Shown in pieces: positions 44,968 through 57,358 of a stretch of DNA of 64,000 bases. The notes beneath the pieces are model-generated. The model saw only the letters and a list, made by a program, of their open reading frames with translations. It was not told the origin of the DNA and made no database searches. The position numbers and the translations under genes are program-made. The stretch comes from Ctena decussata (Eukaryota; Mollusca; Bivalvia; Lucinida; Lucinidae), in NCBI GenBank assembly GCA_963989385.1, contig OZ022503.1:86401138-86465137 (forward strand), in the 5' to 3' direction. Numbering within the stretch: the first letter of the stretch is position 1; each line of letters begins with the position of its first letter.

Positions 44968-45125
44968 TACAGTCAAACCTGTGCTATAGACCATCTGCAA
45001 ACAGAGGCCACCTCCTATTCAACAGCTACCAGAATTTAGAAAAGAAACACATTTGGACCTATAAGCAGAGACCATCTGTCAACAAAGACCACTTTTTGGG
45101 GGTCCTTTAGGTGATCTTTGTTTGC
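44968..45125 (+). repeat. Dispersed repeat beginning CAGTCAAACCTG
   Basis: CAGTCAAACCTGTGCTATAG is followed by repeated AGACCATCTG / GGCCACCTCC / AGACCAC phrases of about 20-40 bp. This resembles a short transposon-like repeat common in marine invertebrate genomes; no database check was possible. It truncates the reverse transcriptase fragment on its 5' side. Confidence 0.45.
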
Positions 45126-46499
45126 TCATGAACAATAACTGTTTTGTTTATACAAATAAATAATGTTAAACATGATTATTTTTGTACCATAAAATGTGGT
45201 AGGAGTGCCGCTATTTTTGGCACTGGCGATTCCTGCTGGCATTTCTTTGGATATAAAACGGGCTTGTTGTATTCGGATCTTGAGAGAGATGGTACTTTGT
45301 GTTGTAGTCTCGACTATCCTACATTTCATTTCTTTTCTTGCTGAGAGATGGAGCGATATAAAAGCAATGCTGTCTAAAGATTCAAAGATCCGATAAACTC
45401 GAACTTATATAGCGGAAGACGGAAACTGGACCGATTGTGAAGGTCTAACAATACTTATTGCTTAGTACGAATTTAAATACGTATGAAACACCATCAACTG
45501 TTTCTATATGTCGTTCGTGGAATGTTTACTCTAAAAAACATTGTGACCTGCTGAGTGGGGAAAGAGATGACAGTTTCTTATTTCTGTTCGGTATATCACT
45601 GCGCATATAATGTACACGCATTGGTTTGTTTACTCTTCGCCTTTTAATTTTTATTATGTCATTGGTAAGGCACGAGTTTTGAGTTCGGAACTTCTTGGCC
45701 AGTTTCATCAGTATACTGTTTTGCAATATACTGCCTACATTTGTGAAACACTTCTTAATTTTGTATTACTTTTTAGACAAACATATTAGACAGAGCTGCA
45801 GGATATTGTTCTTGCATTTAATGGAACACATATTTGTTTCGCAAAATGTCAACAACAAAAAACCGTTTCAAATCCATGCAGGACCGTCAAAATATAGTTT
45901 CCCAACTGTTCAACAAATGGCAGCGATCTTTAGATCCTTCTTAACGTGACACTCATTAAGAATAAGATCTGAATAATCGAATTCACCCAGTAAATCTAAA
46001 CGGCGTAAATACTGTTTGAGGCTTCTAAGAATTCAAATAATAGGCAAGGACGAGGTGCAAACAAACAGTTTGAGTCTTCATCCGTTAGTCTTTAGACTGA
46101 TCTCAACATGGGTTTCATAGGCTAAATTAAGCGTCTAATTATGTCATTAATTGAAGTTTGAAAATTCCTGTTAAGCTGCTGCACTGAATGCCTTCGGGCG
46201 TTTACAAAGGGAATGTGTTTCTTTAGAACAATACAATCATATAAAAATCGCAGGACATTGCCCTTTGTTAATGTTATCGAAACACTGTTTCTGTCACTAC
46301 TGATACCTGTCTGCATATTTCTCTCGGAGTTACTAATATGGCCCTTTAAAAGTCTCATCAGTTAAAATTTGTCAGCAAGATATCTCCAAACATGTTTGAG
46401 CTAGGGACTTGAAACTTGGTCTGCTGATTGGAGATAAAAAGTTAATTGACTGATTATCTTTTGAACAATTTCTGTAAATACGTTTTAGTACAGACCATT
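45126..46499. other. No gene seen
   Basis: AT-rich. Small hydrophobic open frames at 45144-45396 are unsupported. No repeats recognised. Confidence 0.45.
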
Positions 46500-46665
46500 C
46501 CCGTTTAGGGTCAGGCATATGGTTGGAGGCAAAGTGTTTTACAAACACCTTTTCTAGTCTGGTTGTCCTTTCTTTCTCCCTCTTTCTGAGGTTAGGCTTG
46601 ATAGACTGAAATTCTTAAACAGTCGTTAAATCCAAAACAACCAATCAACCAGCTAATCAAAGGAA
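46500..46665 (+). repeat. SINE-like repeat with GTTAAA tail, copy 2
   Basis: A pyrimidine-rich body (GTCCTTTCTTTCTCCCTCTT, TAGACTGAAATTCTTAAAC) ends in GTCGTTAAATCC and an AACCAATCAACCAGC tail, as at 11860-12145. No tRNA head is recognisable. Confidence 0.4.
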
Positions 46666-48384
46666 TTAACTCCAACATTACTTCTGCCTGTTTCTCAGAT
46701 TTTGGAATAGTTTTGCACTTTCACATTGTTTTGCTTGGAAATTAAACGGTGACTTTTATTTCTTATTCTGTAACATACTATATACTTATTACTGAAATCA
46801 TATGCATTAGCATGCCCCATCGATCAAGTATATCTTTCATGATTTTTCTCATGAAATTCAACTTTCTTACATTTTTTCAAAACGTGTAAAACAAAATATT
46901 CAGATACATTGTAACTGCAATATTTCACCAGTTTGATTCAAATATCCTTTATTATAGACAATATGATTTGCAGAAATGAAAGTGCATTCGTGTGGTAGAG
47001 ATATGAATTCAAATGAAACATGTTCAAACAATATGTAAAATACAAAGTTTTGCAGTTTAGGAAAACTAAGCGGTGATTTTTTGCCCTTAGCTCTTTGGGT
47101 TATTTAGCTGGTATAATGATTTTGTATGCCCCGCCAATATTTCTATTTATGATCTTTCTACCTAAATAAGAAACGTTGGGAAATTCTGATAAATATAAAC
47201 AGTTTGATTAACTTATGAATTATGTCACATTAACACAAAAGTTAAATAATAAACAATCGGATGTACAGATTAATATTTTACGTTTACATATGCAAAATCA
47301 GCCCAGACATGACAAGGCAGTCTGTAAAAAAATGTGGTATTTATTTATTTATTGTTTTTTTGTTTTGTTTTTTTTTCTTATACATTTTTTGGTGAGTTTT
47401 TATTTACCTAATTATTGCTACTGGGGCCATTGTGTGCCAGCAGTAGATGTAAACGCTTACACATTTGACAGTTTAGTAAATTTATGCCGTTTAGGGAGCA
47501 TTTTATATAGTCAATTACAGTTTTAAACAGTATGCTACAAGAACAGTATACCAGAATGATGCATGATAGTTTATTCTTACCTGAACAGATCAATGTGTTA
47601 TACATTTCAAGGGTGCTTTAAAGTCATGAAATAGGATATTTTCTTGTAAGATCTGAATTTCACAACACGATGAATCCAGCAAGATCTTCAAACAACTAAA
47701 TTTATTTCTAATCTCACATCCCGACATATCAAACATTCATTTTTCTTAACGTCATTTGCATTATACTTGCCCAAAACTAAAATCAGAAATCAAAGAGTCG
47801 TAATTAATGTCCCAGTTTGAAATAAAATTGATGTTAGTTTCTCAAGGATCATTCCACTCTATATGCAAATAGAATGATGCACATTTCCATCCTTCTTTTC
47901 AACTAATTATACTCTCACAATGCATTCATGAACAGTTCTATTCAGCTGTTAACGTTTGTCTGTCAGAGGACCAAAACGCAGTTCTGCCAGATTCTAGATA
48001 GGTTATCTTTTAAAAAAAAAAAAACTGGCTTCTGTCGCAGCAAATTCTTAACTTTAAAAAATATATCCTATTTGGAAGGGCTGAATTGTCTATAGCAGCA
48101 AAGTGGAAGGAGAAGATGAAACCATCGAGATGTTATCCATAGTCCAAAAACGAACTTACAAAGAAAAGAAAATTATTTCTCTGCAAAAATACGCACTGCG
48201 ATTTGTTTTTTTATTCATCGTGAAAGAAAACAAACCGAATATAGAAATAAGCAGCTCTAGCAATGCATTGTTGAGTCATAATAAACTATTCAGAATCCAG
48301 TCGTATAGTGGGTCATATCAAAGCCCGAATGATATATCTGATAATAACTGACCGATAAACAATGCTAGACCTAACCTATTTCGA
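46666..48384. other. No gene seen
   Basis: Very AT-rich; a poly-A run lies at 48012-48023. Open frames such as 47215-47526 are hydrophobic and low in complexity, without a family match. Confidence 0.5.
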
Positions 48385-49036
48385 TCATTATTCCCTCATC
48401 GAAGGCGAAGGGGGATATGGAAATGGTCTCCGTCCGTCCATTTGTACGTCCGTCCGTAATAATTTTGTTCGGAGCATAACTCCAACTGTATGAATGGGAT
48501 TGTCTTGAAACTTCATATAATGATAGAAGGCATTAAGGAAAAGTGTGGTGTACAAGAACTGTAACTTTGCCTGGCTAACTTTTTGAATAACCATCCTTTG
48601 TCAGTTATTGTCCGGAGCATAACTCCAAAAATTCAGCTGGGATTGTCTTGAAACTTTATATAATGATAGCGGACATGAAGAACAAATACACCTATGGCTT
48701 TGAAATTTAGTAAGTGGCATGGAGTACTTGAGTACATTTGTACTATCAGGACTGTTCAAATTATGACTTTTAGTTTACCTTAACCTTTTTTTGCGGCATG
48801 GTCAAATATGGTAAAATGCTAGAACATAAAATTTCATGGAAAGTTTTGAAGCTTTTGGCCTAAAAAAGGTATATACGGCATCTTAATGAGTACATGAAGA
48901 TTTATGAGTACAAGAGGTCATGGTGTTTCTTTGACTTTTGACCCAAGACCCATTTTTTGACGATTTCAAATATAAGAAAGAGCCACATGGCCAGTTGCTC
49001 GGGTGAGCTATTCAGGGCCTCATGGCCCTCTTGTTA
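48385..49036 (+). mobile_element. Array-type element with GGCCCTCTTGTTA end
   Basis: Begins near CCTCATCGAAGGCGAAGG with GTCCGTCC tracts (48430-48460). It has two units with CGGAGCATAACTCCAA and GGGATTGTCTTGAAACTT about 135 bp apart, then CATGGTCAAATATGG-type sequence. It ends CTCGGGTGAGC and CCTCATGGCCCTCTTGTTA. The right end is the same type as at 8198; the left end is a third type. It may be a recombinant or a truncated family member. Confidence 0.65.
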
Positions 49037-49663
49037 TACATATCAGAGAAAACTCGTGACAATCTTACAGAAACACAACATAAAGAGAAGACATCTTGGC
49101 ACCTCATTTATATTGTTTTGCTTTGACTGCTGTTTTTATTTTGTTCTTCACATTTGGAGTTTGGCTCAGGATATAGTAAACTAAAGTGTTGGTTCCTGGC
49201 CACTCCTCTCTCTTTTTCACTGAAATGATTTAAACACGCATAGAATATAAATTGTACTTTTTCAGCTGAAATAATTATCTTATGGTAACATGCATTCTAA
49301 TTCAGTTTCTCGACACATTTTGCTTTGAATGAAAATCAAAATAAGTTTTGGCATTACGATGAAGGCAGGTTTCCATTGATTACCAAATACGGTGGTTTAG
49401 CAAACACAAACGCTTAGGTTCCCAAGGCTGCATATCTGGTAAAGTTTGCTCGAGTCCAAGAAATTTAAAGGAGAACTTACATTATTTTTCTTAGTTTTTC
49501 TTTGCTCATAGCTCTATGAAATTCTCTTGACAAAATGATTTATTCAAAATGTTAAATTTGTGCGCAAAAACCAGAAGAAAATATGATTATTAACACATTT
49601 ATTTTGAAAACTTGTTTTAATAAATCTAAAACGATATGGCCGTATATGTCTTGACCTTTCATT
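49037..49663. other. No gene seen
   Basis: AT-rich, no recognised features. Confidence 0.5.
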
Positions 49664-51430
49664 GAGTAACTACACTTCAGGAACTGACTGAATCAGATCC
49701 CAAACCCTATCCCCAACATCAAAGGGAAAGATTGACAAAGACATCCCAACAAACAATAAATTACAAGTGATAAGCCAAGTCAGCAGCTCTTTCCCAAATA
49801 GGAGGCAACTCAGATATCTTTACTAAACTAAATAAAAGGCCATCGGCCAAGTGTCACCCGACGTTTGAAATGTGTCACAAACTGCAGCCCTTTATTCAGT
49901 TTCAGAGTAACTATATGGCCAAAAACAGAAAATATGTGTATTACAGAATCTGGTCAGCAAATAATAACTGAAGCACAATTACTGGGCCTCTATGAAGTTA
50001 TAAAATACTTGAGTTTAGAAAGGGGCATTTATGTGTAAAACCAGAAAATATGTGTATAACAGAACCTGGTAAGCAAATAATGATTGAAGCATAAGCAGAG
50101 ACATATACCCCAATTACTGGGCCTCTATGAGGTTATAAAATACTTGAGTTCAGAACTGGGCGTATATGTGTAAAATCAGGTTACTGAAACTTTAGGCCCT
50201 TACAGAATGCCCAAAACATAAGACTGTATACCCAATAACAAACTGACAAGGGTCATAATCCTCCTAATATGAATCTGATGAAAAAGAACAATGCATTTAT
50301 GAAAATTCAGCCCATTAATATGAAAAGTTCTTGAGTTATCCCTTTACCTTTAAGTGAATGTCTATTATCTATGAAAGGGGAATAACTCTGTCACTAATAA
50401 ATTTAGCATATCCTAACAATAAGCAGAATACTCAATTTACCAAATGCTAATAGCATACCAAATTTCAGCTCTCTCGGTCAAACGGTTCAAAAGTTGGAAA
50501 AATACCAAAAACGACAAAGGGCCATAACTTTGTAAAATAAAGAACAATGGAAATTCCAAATTCACATGCACATCTTCAGATCATGATGAAACATTCTGCA
50601 CAATTTCAAGTCAATCTGATAAAAGATGTGACAGGAGTTGCGGGGACAAGGTCTGAGTCAGCAAGGGCCGTAACTCCATCAAAAATGGCCGAAACAAAAA
50701 TAAAAAACACATGCACATCTCCATATCATAAGCATACAATCTGTAAAATTTCAAATCAATCCGATGAAAGACGTAGGAGGAGTTGCGGGGACAAGATTTC
50801 GGACGGACGGACGGACGGAAGGACGGAAAGACGGACGGACTGACACACGGACGGACGAGGGTCATTTCTATAGTCCCCCTCCGCCTACGTCGGGTGACAA
50901 TAATTTAGACCAACAGAAAGGTTACAACAGACGAACCAAATTATACGAAAAACATTGAACAACTATTTTTACTTATTTTCAATTTTTATTATCATTTTTT
51001 GTTTTTATATTCAAATCCCACTTCCCGCCCTCAAAACCAAAAGAAAAGAGAAAGAGGCACAAACACAACAATTGACATAAGTTCACAAAAGACACGCGCA
51101 CAAAAAAATCTAATGATCAGCTGTTTCCCAAACAGGTGGTCATTCAGCTACCCTATTTTAGGCAGCAGTAACATCTATTTTTATCTATTTTCAGTTTTAA
51201 ATCACAAAACAGGGCGTAGACTGGGTGTCTATTCAGGTAACTACACTGCCAGACACCATAGATAAGCGGATAAAACAACATGTAACATTGCAGAACGCGG
51301 ACGTAACAACATGTAACAGTGAGGAACCACAACAGCAGAAGTACCGCTTACAACGGTCAAAATAAGATAACGGGGGAGGGGGTGTTAGACTAGTTTTACT
51401 GGGTGCGAACCCTCGCCCACTGCTTCAAGT
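49664..51430 (-). mobile_element. Retroelement 3' non-coding region, copy 2, split
   Basis: 49664-49835 and 50904-51430 together correspond to 43447-43860 and are divided by a 1,063-bp insertion. The first part is nearly identical to copy 1; the second diverges after about 100 bp but regains GTACCGC, TAGTTTTACTGGG and CGAACCCTCGCCC. No reverse transcriptase coding sequence follows, so this copy is 5' truncated. Confidence 0.7.
49836..50898. mobile_element. 1,063-bp nested insertion with target duplication
   Basis: The uninterrupted copy at 43447 serves as the empty site: ACTAAATAGTTTAGACC there against ACTAAATAA...AATAATTTAGACC here. This gives a 5-bp target duplication AATAA. Near-terminal inverted repeats GTCACCCGACG (left, after a GGCCATCGGCC hairpin) and CGTCGGGTGAC (right) bound it. 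Inside are ~118-bp and ~145-bp duplicated units and a GGAC tract (50801-50860). No coding frame. Confidence 0.8.
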
Positions 51431-52370
51431 TTTTAAGTTACTTGAACAAAAAAAAAAAAAAAAAACTCAATGCGAAAACATGACTCGAATATGAGAGAAA
51501 ACTTCAAAATTTCCCGAGAGAGCAACTGATTACCTGACTTTTTAACCGATTGTCGGCAAGGCAAACGAACGGCGAAAGAACTCAGTCCCACTGCCTTAGT
51601 ACGGTTATAAAACTGTAAAAACCTGTCGGATGTTAAACAGGTTGCCCATGCATAAGTATTGACACTGCTTTCCAAAAATTTGGTGAATGCCAACAATATT
51701 TAAACGTGTATTGTTCAGCTTGTATAAGACAACTCTTCGTCCCCTGTTCTCTCTTTTGTGCCTTGTGCTTGTTCCTACTTTTGATAGTGACCTTTCCTTG
51801 ATCTGGCGAGCCTGTTGTCCGATTGGTACAACATGTAAGGCATAAAATTGTAGTAATCTTATTAATTGCTATGCAATGCCCAGCATGCATCATGTGGATA
51901 ACAACAACAGGGGCGACGCATACGATCTCAAATAAATCTAAGAAAAGAAACAAATCATGTGATATTTTAAACCAAAACAAATTCAGTGTTTGAAAGCTGC
52001 AACTGAGAATGCAACTGAGAAAGATAGTATAGGTAATTTAATCTGAAGTATTGTAGAAAACAGCAATAAAATCCAACTTTTGTTTACAGATCCCGAGACA
52101 CCATTTCTGGAAAAGAGCTTTCGCACGAGCTACGTCACTAATAATTAGGACAATTAGGATCTGCCTCCCGGTAAAATTATACCTTACCGGCCTCTAAATT
52201 CAAAATAAAATGAGGTGTTTCGAATGAGGTCGGTTTCCAGCTTAACCTTTTCTGAGTATATACAACTCTACTTTAATACAAATCCTGAATAGTTTTATCC
52301 TGTAGAAGCAAGGAGTACACCGAAAAAAAAAAGACTCGATTTTATTGAGTCCGCTCATGACCAGTTTTAA
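51431..52370. other. No gene seen; poly-A run
   Basis: A run of 18 A at 51448-51465, otherwise unremarkable. Minus frames of 87 and 115 codons (51433-51980) have no recognised motif. Confidence 0.45.
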
Positions 52371-53655
52371 ACAAGAGGGCCATGAGGCCCTGAATCGCTC
52401 TCCTGAGTATGGTGGCCATGTAGGTCATGTAACCTAGACCGCGCGATAAATTTTAGTTCAATCAGCCCCTGCAGGCTGTGTATGATATTTTGTTACAATT
52501 AGCCCTGTGGCTTTTGAGTAGACGTCTTAAATTGTCAAAATATGAGAGACATGGGTCAGAGGTCAAGGGATGACCTTGACTTCTTGTACCCCCAAATCTT
52601 CCATGTACTAACTAAGACCACGTTATATGCACCAATTTTTAGGCCAAAAGCTTCTTAACTTGCCATGAACTCTTATGTTCTACTATTTTCCCATACTTGA
52701 CCTTCATTTGTAAAAGGTCAAGGTCAGCCCAAGGTCATCATTTGAACAATCTTGATAGTACTTAAGTACCTGACGCTATATACCAAGTTTCAATGCCATC
52801 GATCACTTTGTCCTTGAGAAGGATATTTGTAAAGGTTTTTGCCATATATGAGCATGGCGGCCATGTTGGTCATGTGACCAAGACTGTTTGAACAAATTTT
52901 CTTTCCCTCAGCCCCTAGAGGCTCTGTATGAAATTTGGTTACAATTGGCCCAGTGGTTTTTGAGGAGATGTGTGAAATTATCACCATATGAGAGACCAGG
53001 GTCTAAGTCCAAAGAACGTACTCATTTAGATGACTGTATATGCCAATTTTCAGGTGTAAATCTTCAACAGTTTCAAAGAAATCTTATGTTCTAGCATTTT
53101 CCCATATAAAAGCTACAAAAAGCAAATTTGACCTTATCGTAAAAAAGGTCAAGGCCAACCGAAGGTCATAATTTGGACAATCTTGGTAGTACTTGCGTAC
53201 CTGATGCTACATACCAAGTTTCAAGGCCATTGGCCTATTGGTTATGGAGTAGAAGATTTTTCTAGGTTTTTACCATATATGGGCATGGCGGCCATGTTGA
53301 TCATGTGACTAGGACCCTTTGAACAAATTTTCGTTCCCTCAGCCCCTTGAGGCTCCATATGAAATTTGGTTACAATTGGCCCAGTGGCTTTCGAGGAGAT
53401 GTGTAAAATTGTCAAAATATGAGAGACCATGGTCAAAGGTCAAACAATGACCTTGACCTCTTGTACATATAAATTTTCATGTTCTCATTCAGATGGCTGT
53501 ATATACCAATTTTCAGGTCTAAATCTTCAACAGTGTCTATGAAATCTTATGTTCTAGCATTTTCCCATATAAAAGCTACAAAATGCAAATTTGACCTTAC
53601 CGTAAAAAAGAAGGTCAAGGTCAACCCAAGGTCATAATTTGAACAATCTTGGTAG
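52371..53655 (-). mobile_element. Array element, ~431-bp unit, truncated
   Basis: The left end ACAAGAGGGCCATGAGGCC, then TCTCCTGAGTATGG, is the GGCCCTCTTGT-type end in reverse. Three units start with GGYGGCCATGT near 52410, 52855 and 53286 and contain CCCTCAGCCCC, GAAATTTGGTTACAATTGGC, TATGAGAGACC and AGGTCAAGGTCA. The third unit stops at the SINE beginning near 53660, so the other end is missing. Confidence 0.75.
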
Positions 53656-53659
53656 TACT

Positions 53660-53988
53660 ACATAATTCTTTCTGTGTTCCATTTACGCTTTAACCCCCGA
53701 AGACGACACCGACGGTGTACTTTTGTACACCCCAGTGTTGCAGGATGACAGCCTACGTATAGCCATGTAGCGATAATAGGGATCTTTAACCTGCAAAGGG
53801 GATGACTCTCCCTGCACAGGGGGGCTCCAGTTAACGTCCCGATCTGAAGGACGACACACTTGTTAGCATCATCCTTGCAAATGATGCTAGAAAAACGCAT
53901 TCGGACATAGGAAGATGTCGCCTCGGGTGAGGATCGAAGACACGACCTCTGGCCTCAAATGCACTAACCGCTGAGCCACCGCGCTTCT
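53660..53988 (-). mobile_element. tRNA-derived SINE, family A, minus strand
   Basis: Reverse-strand copy of 9673-10020: GAAGCGCGGTGGCTCAGCGG, a degraded B box, TTCCTATGTCCGAA, TAACTGGAGCC, AGGTTAAAGATCCC and TACAAAAGTACACCG are all recognisable. Its 3' end abuts the truncated array element, suggesting it inserted there or marks a breakpoint. Confidence 0.88.
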
Positions 53989-54867
53989 CATTTTCCATTT
54001 GGTGTTTGGGACTTCATCGTGATGTGATGAATGTGTTGGATCCTGATCTTTGCCTTATGTTCCAATTCGAAGGACCTATATAGCGTCCTCAGAGCTACGA
54101 GGCAATGCCTTGTTTTCGATGTAAATCAATGTATGCGAAGACACGGTGCAAGTGTAGAAGTAATGTACAGACTGAAAAGCTTTCTCTGAGAAATGTATCT
54201 TGAAACAAATGAAGACAGCAAATGCGGTATTCTGATTCTACAGTAAAACACTTGGACGGATAGATGACATGCTATGCCTTGGTCCTTTCAATAGAATTTT
54301 GTTCATATTGATTCGATAAGCTAAACAAGTGATAACGACAGGCTGTGTGCAATGGAACCTTATTGAAAAAGAAATCCATCTTAAGCCTGATTCAAGTTCG
54401 GACCACTACCTTAGTAGACCAGTGCTATCTCCTTCAAGCTAAGTATTCCTAAATGTAAACCTATTTTAATGTCTAAAGCAATCCGAAAAGTAATTTGAGG
54501 ATGTACTGTGCATGTTAGCAAATCATGTATGTGCATTGTCGAACCCGACCTTCAGGAAAGACTTTTTTCTGTCCAAAGTCCCAGTCACATTTGACGGAAT
54601 ACACCGACCGTAGTCATTACCACATCCCAAATACAATATTTAGCCTTTACAAGAGCAAGAAATTCATGCTATTTCTAACATATAACTGTTTCGTAATCCT
54701 CGTCGATTACCTTTGTCATCTGTCGTCACGTGCCAGCGAATCGCACCATCTGGTTTTACTCAAACAGGAACGTTTGGCGTCATTACGTTGCGAAATAAAT
54801 TGCCGCTCCAGGCGCTGAAATGCTTCAAGCTCACCTTAATGACTTATCCACCTTATTTTTTTATACC
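53989..54867. other. No gene seen
   Basis: No recognised feature. A 97-codon plus frame (54525-54818) lacks motifs. Confidence 0.5.
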
Positions 54868-55050
54868 CTCGGCATACGAAGTTTGTAAGGGATATACAGT
54901 TTTGGTCCTTCCGTCCGTTCATATATACATGTGTGTCCGTGTGTAAGGACCGACGTTCGTTGGTCCATGTTAGTCAAATTTTAGGTCAACATTTTGCGTT
55001 AAACCTTCATGATTGCATATTTCTCTGTAGCAACTACCACGTATACCACC
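54868..55050 (+). repeat. Array-element left-end fragment
   Basis: TTATACCCTCGGCATACGAAG with GGGATATACAGTTTTGG and a CCGTCCGTTC tract, the kind of start seen in other GTCC-containing elements. The continuation is not recognisable. Confidence 0.4.
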
Positions 55051-55714
55051 TGTAATAATTATTTCTGTACAGCCAAGTTCACTGATTAGTATTTATGCTA
55101 GATTCTGATCTACGACGCTTTACAAAAGTTGGAATCTTCTATAAACTTTGACTTGGGAAAACTTTTTACTATCCCTGTTATTGATAGGCTATTAAAACTC
55201 CCTAAAGTGTATAGATGAAAGATATAGGCGCTCACAATTAATATTTCCCAGAGCAATATCTGTATTTGACAGAAGAACGCAGCTTGGGGAATTCTGGAAA
55301 ACTTGTTTGCTAATTTGCATTATTTATACTTCCGTTTCCTGTGCGATCGAGTAATTATTTGACATCTTCAATAAGTCCCTGATAATGAATGGCAGTTTGT
55401 AATCTTCATTTTAATCTTTAAAATGACCCGCGTTTATCTTGATAAAATGTTAAAATACGTTTTCGTGTTTAATGTATTTAAAACTTAAGCCTCGACGTTG
55501 AAGGCAGCTCTCTATATATCATAATAAGCATATGCCCTATTGAAAGTTTCTTCATAGTAATTGCTTTTGCGTCTGAAGTTCTGTCGCTATAATTATCACT
55601 CCTCTTCTTCTCATCGGTGTCTTGGGTAGCTTGTGATTTGTGATTGTGGCTATTTGTTTTAACTTCATAATGCATTTAGATGTTCTGTTTATCCCAGGTA
55701 AAATGTTACAATGA
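55051..55714. other. No gene seen
   Basis: AT-rich, no recognised feature. Confidence 0.5.
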
Positions 55715-56190
55715 TATTACTATGGTCATAGTACTGGTAATGAGACCCTGACCAGTCTGCATAACTGAGCAGGTTCGACATGGTCTCACTGGAGCTGTTG
55801 ACGTACGCCTTCAGACGTTTTGTATATCTCAGTTGAATTATGATGCCGGATGATTGCTTTGGTCGCAGTGCTGTTAGTGAGACCCTGGCCAGTCTGCACA
55901 GCTTATCATGCAGGCTTGTCATGGTCTCACTAAAACTGTTAACGTACGCCTTCAGAAAGGGATGGTTTCAAAAGTACATTTATTTATCGCTACCTATCCT
56001 GTGTATGTATATTGTATGTTATATGTATAAATGCTCATGGGCTATAATAGCCTTTTGCATAAATAAAGTATCATTAAAATAGCTATTTCGAAAGGCCTGC
56101 AGAGAAGTATACAGCAGACAATTGTCCCGTATCATGCACAAGCTTGTCATGGCGATCACAGCTAAAATTCTTAACTGATACATCGCATTT
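55715..56190 (+). repeat. Tandem ~137-bp units, each with a hairpin
   Basis: TGAGACCCTG at 55741 recurs at 55878; each is followed by CAGTCTGCA, CATGGTCTCACT, a CTGTT block and ACGTACGCCTTCAGA. In both units the TGAGACC and GGTCTCA parts pair as arms of a hairpin of about 22 bp with a short loop. A decayed third unit is at about 56130-56180. The family is not seen elsewhere in the window. Confidence 0.75.
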
Positions 56191-56455
56191 TCTTAGGTCT
56201 GTGTGAACATAATCAAATTTTGTTTGATCTAAAACAGCTTTTTAAACGACGTGGTTCACTTCATTATCATAAAAGCTTGAACAAAATAGATAGATCAGAA
56301 ATCGACACAATGGAGTTTTACATTCTACTCCTACCCACATGAACTACTCTGATGTCCCAGAATTGCTCAGCTTTAAATAATGTATCAGTCAGGGGTTAAA
56401 AACTCATTTTATGAAATATACAGGGTATTCAGAGACCAATTGTTAAACAAATAAT
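56191..56455. other. No gene seen
   Basis: AT-rich, no recognised feature. Confidence 0.5.
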
Positions 56456-56686
56456 TGAGCCTCGACACGAGAAAACCGACAGAGTGGTTGTGTGCCCAGC
56501 GCAGGCTTAGATCAGCCTGGGCATCCGCCCAGTCTGATCAGACTCTTCGCTAAGCGCTTATAGGGTAGCTAAGGGTCTAAGCTACCTCCATGCGGACAGT
56601 GAAGACTCTGATCAGACTGGGCGGATGCCAGGCTGATCTTCGCTGGGCGCACAACCACTTTGTTGATTTTCTCGTGTCGCGGCTCA
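56456..56686. mobile_element. Foldback MITE, copy 4
   Basis: Starts TGAGCCTCGACACGAGAAAA and ends CTCGTGTCGCGGCTCA. The arms are complete apart from a few missing bases near 56630-56640. The central segment reads TAGCTAAGGGTCTAAGCTA. Confidence 0.9.
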
Positions 56687-56744
56687 ATTAAATATGAAGG
56701 TACCCAGGAAAGGCACAACCAGAAGCCTCAACTTACGCAAGATC

Positions 56745-56940
56745 CTATAAAAGAAGAATGGAGAAACACAAAGAACACAGTACAGTGGACCACTACATTA
56801 AGGTGACCATTTATTACTGGGATGACAAGGAAAGTTATCTAGTCTCTAACTGAACCAAGCCAGGATTCGAACCAAGACCTTCTGCACTATAACAGAGTTG
56901 CTCTAACCAGTCGACCACTACGCCTCTACAGAGGTAATAA
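56745..56940 (-). mobile_element. tRNA-derived SINE, third family
   Basis: On the minus strand from 56940: GAGGCGTAGTGGTCGACTGG, TTAGAGCAACTCT, then B box GGTTCGAATCC (near 56868-56878). The body is unlike families A and B and has no clear tail. A functional tRNA is unlikely because the acceptor ends do not pair and the anticodon arm is not clean. Confidence 0.65.
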
Positions 56941-57358
56941 TATGGTTCTAAATTCTTGATGGTATGTACGTATGTGCTTGGAGGGGGAGGGGTGTGTCTG
57001 TTGCCTGTCGAAAGTTCCCATAACCTTTATTTTCCAATTGCAGAATATGAAGCTTAGCTATAATGAACAAATTAAATGGAAAAATGCGTAGCCGTCACAT
57101 TAGTTTTGGTCAAGGTCCATTGTATTTCATTGTAAATGGGTACACTTTAAGGACGACAACTCTGTCAGGTTTAATTTTGCATCCCTTCTCAATAGGGGAT
57201 GATTTCTAGAAGAAAACCCTTTGTTTCTCCACCATCAGAAAAAAACTTTCCTTCAAGATTCGACTTCTATACCTTAAACAGTTGTTCTAAGAATGCATTG
57301 CCATGACTTGCAGCATGACTCGTGTCTATCACTTGTTTCACATTCTTACCTTCAATAT

